The translations under genes were made by a program, and so were the position numbers. A stretch of DNA of 64,000 nt from Coprinus comatus (lineage: Eukaryota; Basidiomycota; Agaricomycetes; Agaricales; Agaricaceae): the NCBI GenBank assembly GCA_034638255.1, contig JAWPGT010000010.1, positions 310,001 to 374,000 of the forward strand, in the 5' to 3' direction. Of the stretch, positions 1 through 11,077 are shown piece after piece. Numbering within the stretch: the stretch's first letter is position 1; each line of letters opens with the position of its first letter. The notes below the pieces were generated by a model. The model had not been told where the DNA came from and ran no database searches. It worked only from the letters and a program-made list of their open reading frames with translations.

Positions 1-228
1 AGTATGCCAAGTCCTTTGGTAGATGATGATTCGTTTTTTAGTCTTGCTAGAACTCCTGGTTGGATTCAGACACAATTACAACAACAACAACAACAACAGA
101 GGAGAGGTTCGATGGGGACTTTAGGAGGAGGAGGAGGACAAGTGGGAGGATTGGTTTGGGAGTGTGTTAAGATTGGACATACAGGATTGCATAATCCTGG
201 TGGAAGGAGTAGTTGGATTGGGTTGTAA
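1..228 (+). CDS. 3' end of an unrecognised protein gene (partial)
   Basis: An open frame enters from the left edge and stops at 226-228. The visible C-terminus has a poly-Gln stretch (about 7 Q), a run of glycines, and ends in a compact segment rich in Gly, Trp and Ile (LHNPGGRSSWIGL). The low-complexity Q/G tracts are common in fungal regulatory proteins but do not identify a family. The upstream exons lie outside the window, so no function can be assigned. It could also be an unspliced read-through, but the frame is open from the first base and the sequence after the stop looks like a T/G-rich 3' UTR. Confidence 0.4.
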   Translation, partial: SMPSPLVDDDSFFSLARTPGWIQTQLQQQQQQQRRGSMGTLGGGGGQVGGLVWECVKIGHTGLHNPGGRSSWIGL

Positions 229-515
229 AGTGTTGGGTGTTTGGGATGTAGGTGCTTCTAGTATATTTACGGAGTGGTATTTACGTAGGATTTTTTGGTT
301 GTGTGTGGAACAAGGATTTGAAGTTTGGACTTGCTTATCTTATATATGAATGAGAATGTTTTGGGTCTGATTTACGGGTTATGAATTACAAAAGAGTTGA
401 TGATGATTTATTTAATGATGCTTAGGGGTGGATGTTAAACATAAAGGAGAAGGTGGATAGAAAGGAGATTATAATTATTCCTCCAACCATTATGGACCTT
501 TGCCACCTACGCCCT

Positions 516-739
516 TTATTTACGCTCACATACACAACGATCTTCCTCCTTGACATTGGCCATGACCTACTCTGCGTCAGTTCATGCAACGAATTTACAC
601 TGAAGAGTCCTTACCGTGTCCTTATGTTTGCCACAGCCCTGAAAATCCTTTTTAGCACTGGCATCTTACGTAGAAATATAATAGTACTCACAGCCCATGT
701 AGTCTTTCCACATTTGTCGCAGGTTACGGTGTAACACAT
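516..739 (-). CDS. Tiny cysteine-rich protein, 40 aa, three exons
   Basis: This gene is too short for ordinary ORF finding. Reading the minus strand, exon 739-692 encodes MCYTVTCDKCGKTTWA, exon 638-615 encodes GCGKHKDT, and exon 566-516 encodes VMANVKEEDRCVCERK and a TAA stop. The joins use GTGAGT/CAG and GTAAGG/TAG and add up to 123 nt, exactly 41 codons. Two CxxC-type pairs (CDKCG, CVC) plus CGKH suggest a small zinc-binding fold. From general knowledge, short fungal proteins of this look (start MC.TVTC..CGKTTW.GCG, end with a CxC) are widespread and uncharacterised. No function is assigned. The next gene downstream on this strand is not visible; the 5' side faces the intergenic region before the GPI-protein gene. 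Confidence 0.7.
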
Positions 740-2259
740 GTTGACAAGTTGAGTATCAGTTTGCTTCATGGTCTGTAGTGTATGTGAGTTAGTAGTGTTT
801 GGATGTTGTAGAAGACCAGGCTTACAGTTATAGATGATGGTGGTATTGATTCAAGATTTGCTACTTCTTAGACTCGACGAAGCTATATGATGACACACGT
901 TTCCCATTAGATGGTTCCTGGTGGAACCATGTAGAACAAAAGATCGAGAAAAAGGAGTTTCTGGACCGAACTAGACTATGCGTGACCACTGATGATTTTA
1001 GCTGATCTTGGTCAGACTCCTTTCCAGTCACGGGGCACTGGGAAGGAGTGGGGTCAGCGAGCACATATTGGTGAACGCAATCTGTGTGAGCAAAATGAAC
1101 CGACTTATATCATATATGTTTTTTTTTGTGTCAGAGCTTTTTGTGGTATGAAACAATTGACATCTACTCTTGATTCTTAAACCTTGAAGAGAAACAACCT
1201 TGAAAACCAAATTCACGTCCACAGCTAGATTTTGCATCAAACTCCTTGATACTTCTGGTTCTCACCTTCTATTAGGCCAATAACTCTGAAAATTGTAGCA
1301 AACATTTCCGAGCTGGTACATCCGTAGGATTTGATTTAGTTTCAAGACATTTTGAATCTTCATAGCAATGCCAAAGTTTATCTCGCAGTACAACTTTGAC
1401 TAGATCTGGCATCATACAATATTGTTGGACTTTCCTCTGTATAGTGATTGCGTATAAGTATGAGTATATGTGTTGTACAGCACATGTTTTTGTTTTTAGA
1501 AGAAAGATAGGAAATTATGACTTAATGAGATATGTATACATCAATGTCATATATCCAAGTTTCTTGAGATATTTATACTATGCAGTGGTAACAACCAACA
1601 TAAATCATGGATTCTCCATAAAGAAGAAATAGAGATTCACATACAACCGGCGCAAAAAGCAACGTAAACAATGAAAACTAATCACACCCACACCATAACC
1701 ACGTCCATTAGCTCTATTAAAAATGGCATGCAAAAAATCCCACCGCAAACGTCACTCCAGCCAACTAACAGCCTCTAGTCAGATATTTGTTTCAAGTTCA
1801 GTCCCAACAACAAGTTGACATATATATATAATATCACTGTGTCGGGGACTGGTGCGAGAGCACCGCTACGATCTATATTGGGACATGGCCTTGAATAGGA
1901 GAAATGGGGAGTAAGAAAGGAGACTACATGTGTGTAAAGTGGGGTACGGTAACTATGAAAGTTTTGAGCATCTGTGCATTGTTCTTCGGATAAAAAAGAG
2001 TCATGAGAATGTATAAATATATGTAATGTATTTTCTATTGTGCAATGGTAGAAATGTGGAACATCTTTTATGATCGAAGACTGGGAGAGGACCCCGCAAG
2101 CATGTGTACATAAACACGCTAAGTGGTGGTTAACATAATTTCCCTTTGACTCCAACCAACCAAGCGCCCTCTTGCGTTAATATTCCATTCTTTTAACCAA
2201 CACCACCTTTCTTCCTACCCAACCACCACCACACATACACCGTAAAAATCCAATACACT
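740..2259. other. Intergenic, 1.5 kb, no supported gene
   Basis: This is AT-rich sequence between the divergent Cys-rich and GPI-protein genes and presumably holds both promoters. Scattered ORFs of up to 126 codons (for example 1775-2155 on the minus strand) have no recognisable domain and a His/Cys/Ser composition typical of chance frames. No tRNA, LTR or transposase signature was seen. Confidence 0.5.
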
Positions 2260-3317
2260 ATGAAGTACTCTTTTGCAGCTCTTACCTTCGCTATTGCATC
2301 TGCGCCTTCTGCGCTTGGTTTGCTTATCAACACTCCGTATGTATTTTTGTTACCTGTATTTTTTTTTTTCTATTTCGTATGTTTACAATATCACCTTGAT
2401 TCGTTTAGCATGAGCGTTGTGCAATGCCGTGAGTAAAATAATTCATAGTCTTAGGAGGTTTTTTTTTTTTTTTGGGAGGCTGAATGTCGTGTCACTTTTT
2501 TTTGTTACATATAGAACCTGTCCTCCTTACATTTGGTCAAGGTGTTGCTCCTTACTATGTTTCCATCCTTCCTGGTATGTATATACGCGTGTTTTTTCTT
2601 AGTTATGGGTTTTTGTTCATTGGATTTGTTGAACAGGTGGTCAGCCAGCGGCTCCTGCTGTAAGCTATTTTGGACTCCTATCGCATGTCGCGATACCATC
2701 TGACATTACTCTTTTCAATGACTTTAGCTCAGGTCCTTTGAACCTACAAACAGCGAGAGCATGACCTGGAACGTCGATCTTGCAGTTGGCAATATCCTGT
2801 AAGTGTTAATTTTTTGAGCATATATATATGGTATTTATGACCGTTTTTCGATAGGACTTTCTCCCTCAAGGATAGCACTGGAGCTACTGCTTTCACTGAT
2901 ATCGTCTCTGTTCAAGGCAGCTCCGACTCCGCGTACGTGTTTATCCTTTTTATTGTTCTGTTCTGCTATGAATTTCTTTATAGCTGCTTGAACCAGTCTA
3001 CGACCGCAGCTGGTGGTTCTGCTACCACCGCCACTACTCCTGCTGCTGGTGCTGGTGCCACTACTGGTACTGGTAGTGCTACTCATACTACCAACACAGC
3101 TGGTTCAGCTACTACCACGTAAGTGATAATTTTTTCCGAGAGGCTGTTTGTTAATGGGTGGTATATCTATAGAACTACTGGCACTGGAACTCGTGCTGCC
3201 TCTGGTGCTTCCACCTCCCAGACTGATGCTGCATCCAACTCCAATGGTGCTATTGGCACTTCTGTTAGCTACGGATTGGCTGGTGTTGCTGCTGCTGTTG
3301 GCCTTGCGCTTTTGTAG
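2260..3317 (+). CDS. GPI-anchored Ser/Thr-rich cell-surface protein with Kre9/KNH-type domain
   Basis: Eight exons can be joined: 2260-2336, 2409-2428, 2515-2574, 2637-2659, 2728-2798, 2855-2932, 2984-3118, 3173-3317. The product starts with a signal peptide (MKYSFAALTFAIASAPSALG). A beta-sandwich domain typical of the fungal Kre9/KNH1-like N-terminal family follows (core motifs VVQC, GVAPYYVSILPGGQPAAP, MTWNVDLAVG, DSTGATAFTD and a closing SDSACLN). A Thr/Ser/Gly/Ala linker suited to O-mannosylation and a hydrophobic C-terminal tail (YGLAGVAAAVGLALL) complete the pattern of a GPI-anchored wall or plasma-membrane protein. In the family the two conserved cysteines are thought to form a disulfide. 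The exact role in wall biogenesis cannot be inferred. Exons 2 (20 nt) and 4 (23 nt) are micro-exons. Confidence 0.85.
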
Positions 3318-3611
3318 AGATAGTGGTTGTCGTATGATACAGTACATTCTATTACATATGGACTTGGGTAATAATATGGTGCAGAGATATTCCCATTCAG
3401 TATTCGGGTAGCCTAACCGGGAGCGAAGAGTGATGCACGTGACTAGTCGCGAAGAGGAAGAGAGGCACGTGAGAAAAGGAATTGAGAAGAAGCAATCAGC
3501 GGCCTTTTTTTATCACATCCAAGCCGTAAACGGAGTTTGGGCTCTTCGTCTCTCTTGCTAACAACAGCCAGACTTATCATCACTGGTTGTCCTCCCTATT
3601 CCCTTTTATTT

Positions 3612-6600
3612 ATGACCACCATGGATCCTCTTAGTATTGACGCGCCTACACATACTGTACTACCATCCTCAGAAGACCTCGCGTTGAAGCCTATCGAGGA
3701 TGGAATAACCCTTGACAGTGACGTTGCTTCGGTTGTTGTATGTTTCTTTCTCACTTCTCTACCTTTCATTACTTTTATGTGCCGCGTTTTAAACTTATTA
3801 TTTCTGTTGTAGGCCGCGGTTGTCAAGGAAGTCGCGGATAAGGATATCGCTAATACTAATGACATCGTGGATACTACTGCTATCACCACCACTACCACCA
3901 CCACTACTACACAACAGCAAGAACAAGAGACAGAGGACAAGAGTGAAGATGTGCTTGTGCATGTGGAAGAAGTAGAACTGTCTTCACCACATATCAAAGA
4001 AGATAGTGATGTTACGCTTGCTTCGACAACAGCGACGGTCTCTGGTGATAGTGAGACTGTTGTTGAATCTGAAGTCGTAAGTGTTCAAGTGTTTTACGGG
4101 TGTGTGTGTGGGTTAATTAAATTTAAAAAAAATAATAGGTTGGACAAAAGGATGTTGATACTCAAGTGTCAGACGCGGTACCTTCGGTTTCGGTGAGTGT
4201 GTGTTCATTTTGACTGTCAGTATGCGAGAAAGAGATAATTATTATGGCGAAATGTGGCGGTCGTGTGACACTTCCAACTTTAATTATCACTATCTCTGGA
4301 CTCTCTCCATAAACTGGTACTCGAGCGCTGAGTACTCGGTTCTACGGCTCTTTCTTTGTTCTTTCCATTTTTAAATAAATCATATTACTGACGTCTCTTT
4401 TTCTATATGTATATTGGGGGTTCTGAAATTCTAGACTTCTGAAGAGTCACAAGTGATTGATGGAGATAGAGTTGGAAATGTCAATGTCAGTGATAGTGCT
4501 GCTAAGACCGTGGACACCGATGCGGATACCGAAGTCATTGGTATGGAGTCTACCACCACCACTGATGTTAAGGATTCTATTGTGAGTTGATTTTTTTGAG
4601 TTTTTCTTGTCTTATCGCGTAGTGTGTGTGTGAAACTCAGGTTCATTTATTTTAGGTGGTAGGGTTGACGGATAATGATGTCAGTCCTGTTTCGGCTATT
4701 AGTGCCGATGATGATCATGTTGCTGCTGCGGATGTGAAAGATGAAGATGTTATTCCTGAAGTTAAGATTGAAGTTGAAGCTGCTGGTTAGTACCTTTTTC
4801 TCTTCACGTCCCTTTATTGTTATTATCCTCTTCAAGAATATCTTATTGACTCATTTGTTCTACCAAAAAAGAGGATACATCAGCACTGGCACCATCGGAT
4901 ATCAATGTCGAAGTCGTTGCTCCTACACCATCAATCCACAATGATCGTAAGTTGGAAGAAGGTTCTGATATGGAAGTTGAAGAAAAGGTGGAATTGGAAG
5001 TGACAGAGGCTGAGAAACCTATTGTTGAAACTGAAGTGGTTGTTCCTGTTACTGAAGAGAAAGTTGTAGAAGAAGTTGAAGTTGAAGTGATTTCTCCTTC
5101 AATGTCGAAACTTAATGCTTCGGCATTTGAATTTGTCCCTGGTAAAGGTCTCGTTCCTAACGAGCCAATTCAACTCCCTGTACAGGAACCTGTTGTCGAG
5201 GAGACTCCTGTGATTGAAGAAGAGACAAATGTCGGGAAGGAGGTTCCTGCTGTAGAGGAAACTGTAACTGCTGCTATTGAAGAAACTCCCGTTGCGGAGG
5301 AGATAGTTATAGAGGAGGCTCCCATTGTCGAAGAAACAGTTATCGAAGCTCCTGTTGCAGAAGAAACAGCTATCGAGGTTCCTGATATTGAAGAGACAAC
5401 GACCGAGGAGGCTCCTGTTGCTGAAGAAACGGTCATCGAAGAAGCTCCCATTGTTGAGACATCTACTGAGGTCCCTACCGTTGAAGAGACAACTACAGCT
5501 ACAGAGGAGGCTCCTATTGTAGAAGAGACCGCTATCGTGGAAACACCTGCTGAAGAAGCTCCTATCGTCGAGGAAACTACAACAGAGGCTCCTGTTGTCG
5601 AAGAACCAACTACCGAAGAGGTTCCTACTGTAGAGGAAACAGCTATTGAAGAAACTCCCGTTGCTGCAGAGTCCGCGGCCGAAGAGACTGTTGTTGAGGT
5701 TCCTGCTGTCGAAGAAATCCCCGCAGTCGAGGAGGTCGTTGCCGAGGCACCTGCTGTTGTAGTTGAAGAGACAGTCGCTGAGGTGACTCCCATTGTTGAG
5801 GAAGTTCCTGTCGTTGAGGAGGTCACTACCGAGGCTTCCGCTGTTGAAGAAACACCTATCGAGGTTCCTCCTGTTGAAGAAACTACTACCGAGGCACCCA
5901 TTGTTGAAGAGACCGCTATCGAAGCTGTTCCTGCTGTTGAGGCGACGCCTACTATAGCTGAAGAGGTTCCTTCTACCGAGGAGGCCCCTGTTGTCGAAGA
6001 GATTTCCACCGCTGAGCCAACACCTGTGGTTGAAGAGGTTTCTACTACTACTACTGAAGGGACGGTCGTTGCCGAAGAGGTTCCCGTTACCGAGGTAGCT
6101 GTTGAGGAAGCTGTCGTTGAAGATTCTTCCATTGTTGAGGAGACACCCATCGTCGAGGAAGATATCATTCCTGAGACACTCGTTGAGGAATCACCAGTAG
6201 TTGTTCAAGAGGAAGCATCAATCGTTATCGAGGAGCCTACCACTACTCCTGTCGCTGTAGCCGAAGAACAAGAACCGACTGTCGAAGCTGAGGTTACACG
6301 TGAAGCTGTTGTTGAAATTTCTGCTGAGGCTGAACCTATTGTTGAGGAACTTGTAGTTGAGCCATCAGCTATCGAGGAACCTGTAGCCGAGGCACCAGCT
6401 GTCGAGGAGACTGTTGCTGAAGCGGCGCCTGTTGTGGAGGAAATTGTGGAGGTAGCTGTACCTGAAGCCAAGGAAGATGTTCCTGAACAAGTCGAGGAGA
6501 TTCAAACTATTGTGGAAGAAGTCAAGGTAGTTGAGGAAGTAGCTGAACCTGTTGCTGTTGAAGAATCTATCGTTGTCGAAGAATTGGCAAAAGAGGTGGA

Positions 6601-9463
6601 GGTTGTTGAAGGAGAGGAACAAGTCATTGCCCCTACCACAGAGGAAGTTGTTGTTGTCGAGCCAGTTGTTGAAACCGTTACCACTGAAGTTACTTCTGAA
6701 GAACCTATTGAGAAATCGGAGGTTGTAGAGGAAACTGTTGTTGAAGAGGTACCCGTTGTCGTTGAGGAAACTATTACTGCCCCCGCCGATGTTGAAGAGG
6801 GGACAGTTGCTACTGAAGTTAAGGCTGAAGCTGTGGCTTCCGAAGAGCCGGTTGCTGTTGCCGAAGAACAGTTTGAAGATGTTGCAGAGGTTCCAGTTGA
6901 GAAGGTCATTATTGAAGAGGTCGCCGTTGCTGCTGAGGAACCGGAAGTCCAGGAAACTGTTGTTGAAAACGCTGAGGCTCTCATTGCTGAAGTTGTCGAA
7001 GAGTCTGGGGTTCTCGTTACTGAAGCCGTCGTCGAAGAGTCTGAGGCTCCTGTTGCCGAAGTTGTTACCGAAGAGTCCGAGGCTCCTGTCGTTGAAGCCA
7101 TTGTTGAAGATCCTGTTGTGGAAGTTGAAGTTGAAGCTGCTGCACATGAAGTCACTGCTGAAGACACCAAACCCGAAGACACTGCTGTTGTTGAAGAGGT
7201 TGACGCAACTCCAGTTTCAGTTGTTGCTGAGGAAGTCGTTGAAGTACCTAAGACCACTGCTCCGGAGCCCGTTGTTGAGGAGGAAGTTGCAGAAGCTGTA
7301 CCCGAAACTACCACCGAGACTGTTACAGAAATCGTTGAAGAGTCTATTGATTCTGCTCGTTCGGTGCCTGTGGTTGAAGAATCTGTGACAGAGACCGAAG
7401 CACTGGAAGCTGATACAACAACCGAGATGGACATTGTGTCTGAACCCGTTGAGGAGACGGAAATAGCTGCTGAGGAATCAGTTGTTCAAGAGGAACTTTC
7501 ATCAACGCAATTACCCAAGCTGGATATTCCTGCAGCTGATGCATCAAGCATTGAACGACCCAAATCACCGTGGACACCTTCATTCCAAGTTACCACTATC
7601 GGCCAAGGAGTATCCCTCCCAGTTGAAGACTTTCCCAACGAAACCCTCAATAACGGTGATGAGGTTGAGGTTGTTGCCCAAGAAGTTTCTGTAGAACCAC
7701 CTGTCATTCTTGTTGAAAACAAGTCTGTTGAAGACGTTACTACCGAGGCAGCTACTGAGCCTACTACTGAAGTGGTAAGTGAACAATCAATTATTACATG
7801 GATGAGATTCCTTCATGATATTTTTTAGACCGAATCTGCCTCGTCCACATGGACACCTTCATATTCGGTTCACTCACAAGGAAGTCGCAGCCCAAGTCCA
7901 AGTCCAAGCCACATATCCCTCAAACCTGACCAGACTATCGAAGCTGAACAGCCAGTACCTGAAGAACAAGCTGAAGTTCCAATTGTCCAGGACAGGGCCA
8001 CCGAAGAGGAGAAGGTTCCCGTAGCCGTTGAAGAGGTTGTCGAGCGTTCAGTATCTGTTGTCGAGGAAGAGTCAGAGTCCCAAGCAGTTGTCGCTGAAGA
8101 AGTTCCAGCAGTTGTTGAAGAAACCCCAGCTCCGGTTGTCGAAGAGGTTGCCGTCATAGAACCTGAAGTACCTCAAGCTGACAACGAACCTATTCCTGCT
8201 GTTTCTGAGCCTGTGGAGGAAGTTGCAGTCGTCGAAGCTGATGTTGCACCTATTGTCGAGGACGTTGTAGACTCCATTGTCGAGCCTGTTCAGAAGGTAA
8301 GCATTTATCACTCGCAAGTTGTGAATATGCTAATACATCCATTAGTCGTTGGTTGATGAAAATGTTGTGCCTTCAACAGATTCCAGCCTTCCAGCATCAG
8401 CATCCTGGGTTCCTTCCTACAGCGTTAGTCAACAAGGCAGCCCTCTCCCAGAAGCGGCTAAGTTACCAACGGAAGCAATTGACGTCCCCGAACGCTCTTT
8501 GGATGTGCTCGAGACCACAGTTCCTAATACTGAGATCGCTCAGAAGGCTACAACACCCCCGACACCGATTCTTGCTGTCAACGATACACCTGTGGATGAG
8601 AATACACCCGCTGTAGACAATTCTATAAACTCTACGCCTGCAGAGGAACGTCCATCAACTCCTTGGACACCTAGCTATTCTGTCACTCGCCAAGGACCTG
8701 ATATGGTTGAGGAAGACAAGATTGAACCTATTGAACCTCTTGCACTGGCCGCAGAAATCAAGGAATCCTCGGCCCAGGTTCGTCTCATGCTTTCAACGAA
8801 ATACCAATTCCTCACTCTCCGGCAGGAGTCAAACACAACCGAATCACAAGAGAGGGCAACTTCTCCATTCTCTACTACAGGTCTTATTGTTGCTGGCATG
8901 GCTGGTGGTGCCGCTGTTCTTGCTGCATCCGCAGTCTTTGCCCATTCCCAGGCTGATACACAGGATACTAATACCCAAGTCAAAGATAGCGCCAACGGAA
9001 CTGCTGCTTCGGAGAACAAATCGAAGGTCTTCCCGACCGTAGAAATACCTACCACTGAAGAGCAGAACAGGTAGGTTTTGATCGAAACATCTAAAATGTT
9101 CACTAACTTCTGTGTTTCAGGCCCGTTGGAGCACTACCCCCCGTTGCCGAAAACAGTGCGTTGGATACAACGTCCAGTTCCCTTTCTCCTGATTCTTCTC
9201 CCATCTCACCCCGCAAACGTCTTGAATCGACGACTTCCTCTCGTCTCTTCCCAGGTGGTTGGTTCTCAAATACCTCCAAGATTCCAAATGAGCGTACCTC
9301 CCTCGAAGTCGCTCAAGGTGAATTCACCGCCATCAAGAAATCGACATCTGAAGCAGCTTCTAACAGTCCAATTGCAGAAACACCTATCACTCCTACTGTG
9401 GAGCCTATCACGCCTGTTCGCGAATCCTCTTCCGATAAAAGGAAATGGTGCGTTATCATGTAA
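3612..9463 (+). CDS. Giant acidic Val/Glu/Pro-repeat protein with PAM2-like motif, WTPSYSV repeats and CaaX box
   Basis: Nine exons (3612-3737, 3813-4076, 4139-4192, 4435-4581, 4656-4785, 4872-7774, 7829-8296, 8346-9070, 9121-9463) sum to 5160 nt, about 1719 aa. ATG 3621 is an alternative start three codons later. The N-terminal third is acidic and Ser/Thr-rich. Residues about 319-331 read [13 protein letters not shown], fitting the PAM2 motif that binds the MLLE domain of poly(A)-binding protein. Residues about 335-1120 are degenerate repeats of the form PVVEETxxEA. Four copies of a W-[TV]-P-S-[FY]-x-V motif follow near residues 1140, 1215, 1383 and 1470. A Gly/Ala-rich hydrophobic stretch lies near 1543-1565, and the end is basic residues plus CVIM, a CaaX prenylation box. 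Inferred role: a lipid-anchored, largely disordered scaffold, possibly linked to mRNP. A further 48-nt intron at 8778-8825 is possible. No named orthologue was recognised. Confidence 0.75.
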
Positions 9464-11077
9464 AAATATATACGCGTGCCTAGCGTATATGCGTGGGTGT
9501 GGAAGAGGAGAAAAAAGTTGGTGGTTTTGGTTGATTAATTGATTTTCCTTTTACCCTGTTTTATGATTTCACGAGTTTCTTCAACCTCGATCTACTCTCT
9601 TTCTTTATTTCTCGATATACGACTTCTTTTCATGTTCATGATTATGATTAACTACCATTTCAAATGTTCACATATATAACATCCGTACCACATGTCTCGT
9701 CCCCCATCCCATCCCACAAAAAAAAATTACTCCCATCTTCTTTTCCCCTCTTTTTTTTAATTCACGTTTACTGTTGATTATGTATTTACGCCTTTTTTTT
9801 TTCTCCCTCTATCTCTTTTCACTCTTTTTCTCCTTTTCCCCTCCTCTCACTCTTTTACCTTTCCTTGTTTCGATGACTCGGTTTTGGACAACCAACAAAC
9901 ACTGTTTCTGTCCTTTGGCTTATACTATTTCCACAATAATTTCTATTTTCCTTAACAACCACATTCAAATCTTGGTCCATAACTCGTATATCGGAATATC
10001 ATGCCTTTCTTCTCTTTTACATTTTCTCTCCTACTAAGCCGAGTTCTCGACGCAAGATCTTGAGAACGGTAACAAAGCTGAGATTGAGTGTTTTGAACAT
10101 TCAATCTCAAACTCAAGTTCAAAGATCACCCACCGCTTTATCCACTGAACTCGACTCTCTCAACTCATTTTCATTTCTTGTGGTTCTATATAGATTTCTT
10201 TTTTTTTTGTGTTCCGAGGGACCGAGTTCCGAAAATTCCTTCACTTGAACTACATACATAAAAGGGTTCTCAAGTTAACGTGTTTAATTAATTTCCATGA
10301 AACTCCTGCATGTACATAGTCCATTTGAGTTAAGGTTTTCATTGTACACCATGACCATTTACTTATCATATTGAATTGTCAACGGCCCCGGATTTCATAC
10401 CAGTGATGAGTGGCAAGTCAATGACTATATGAACTGTTTGACTTGACTCGTCAATTGACCATTGATATTGATTGGTCAATTTGACCTTGACTTTTGGTGA
10501 AATAACCAAAGCGGGTGGTACCGGAGCTGTATCTGGTGAAAGTAAAGGAGGCGATTAATAATGCAGTACATATCCTAACAATGAACGGATGCTCAAAAAC
10601 TTCTATAGTTACACGTGTCCTCGCTCCCGCCCCATTTCTCCTATTCAAACATTCAGGTCATGTTCTCCAAAGCGTTGAAACTTGACACCTCGCCTGCGTT
10701 CGCTATACTCTTGTCTCTAGATTAGCGAGTGAATTTTCGGTGCGCCGTAAGTCGTAATCAGGGCCCTTTATCCTTGTTTGCACACTTGTTGCGAGACTGA
10801 GTGTGCGCGGCATCCATTTTCCAGCATCACCTTGGCATCACCTGAATCTCTTACGGCAGTCTGCTAAGCCTATTCTAATCAAGATCGGTTCAATGTCATA
10901 GCTCAATATTCCACAAACCCCAGTATACTTCCCAACCCCTTTATTTCATTAATAATCATAAAAGTATGTTCAAACAAGGCCAAAGAAGCAGGTGCTGACC
11001 CACACTGTACACGCCAACCATCGGAGTACAAACTACTAAAAAAACAAACCTCAGTCCGCTCAACAATAGAGAAGGAA
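9464..11077. other. Intergenic, 1.6 kb, pyrimidine-rich then AT-rich
   Basis: The first 500 bp after the CaaX protein stop are strongly C/T-rich and look like 3' UTR and flank. From 10400 to 10500 there are repeated TTGAC/GTCAA words, including an inverted pair. No coding region or RNA gene is supported. Confidence 0.5.
10455..10479. repeat. Perfect inverted repeat TTGACCA / TGGTCAA
   Basis: Arms TTGACCA (10455-10461) and TGGTCAA (10473-10479) flank an 11-bp spacer, within a cluster of further TTGAC/GTCAA words at about 10406-10494. It could be a dimeric transcription-factor site or chance. It sits about 600 bp upstream of the disrupted kinase gene. Confidence 0.35.

Noticed and set aside
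1775..2155. 126-codon minus-strand ORF as a gene
   Set aside because: No domain, no plausible spliced extension, and biased composition; it overlaps the probable promoter of the GPI-protein gene.
5170..7434. Long antisense ORFs (up to 332 codons) opposite the acidic repeat protein
   Set aside because: They are Ser/Thr/Gly strings produced by reading GAA/GTT-rich codons in reverse; the sense frame has exon joins, motifs and exact frame sums.
8778..8825. Additional 48-nt intron in the acidic repeat protein
   Set aside because: GTTCGT...CGGCAG is possible and keeps the frame, but the unspliced frame is also open and the donor is weak; kept as an alternative only.
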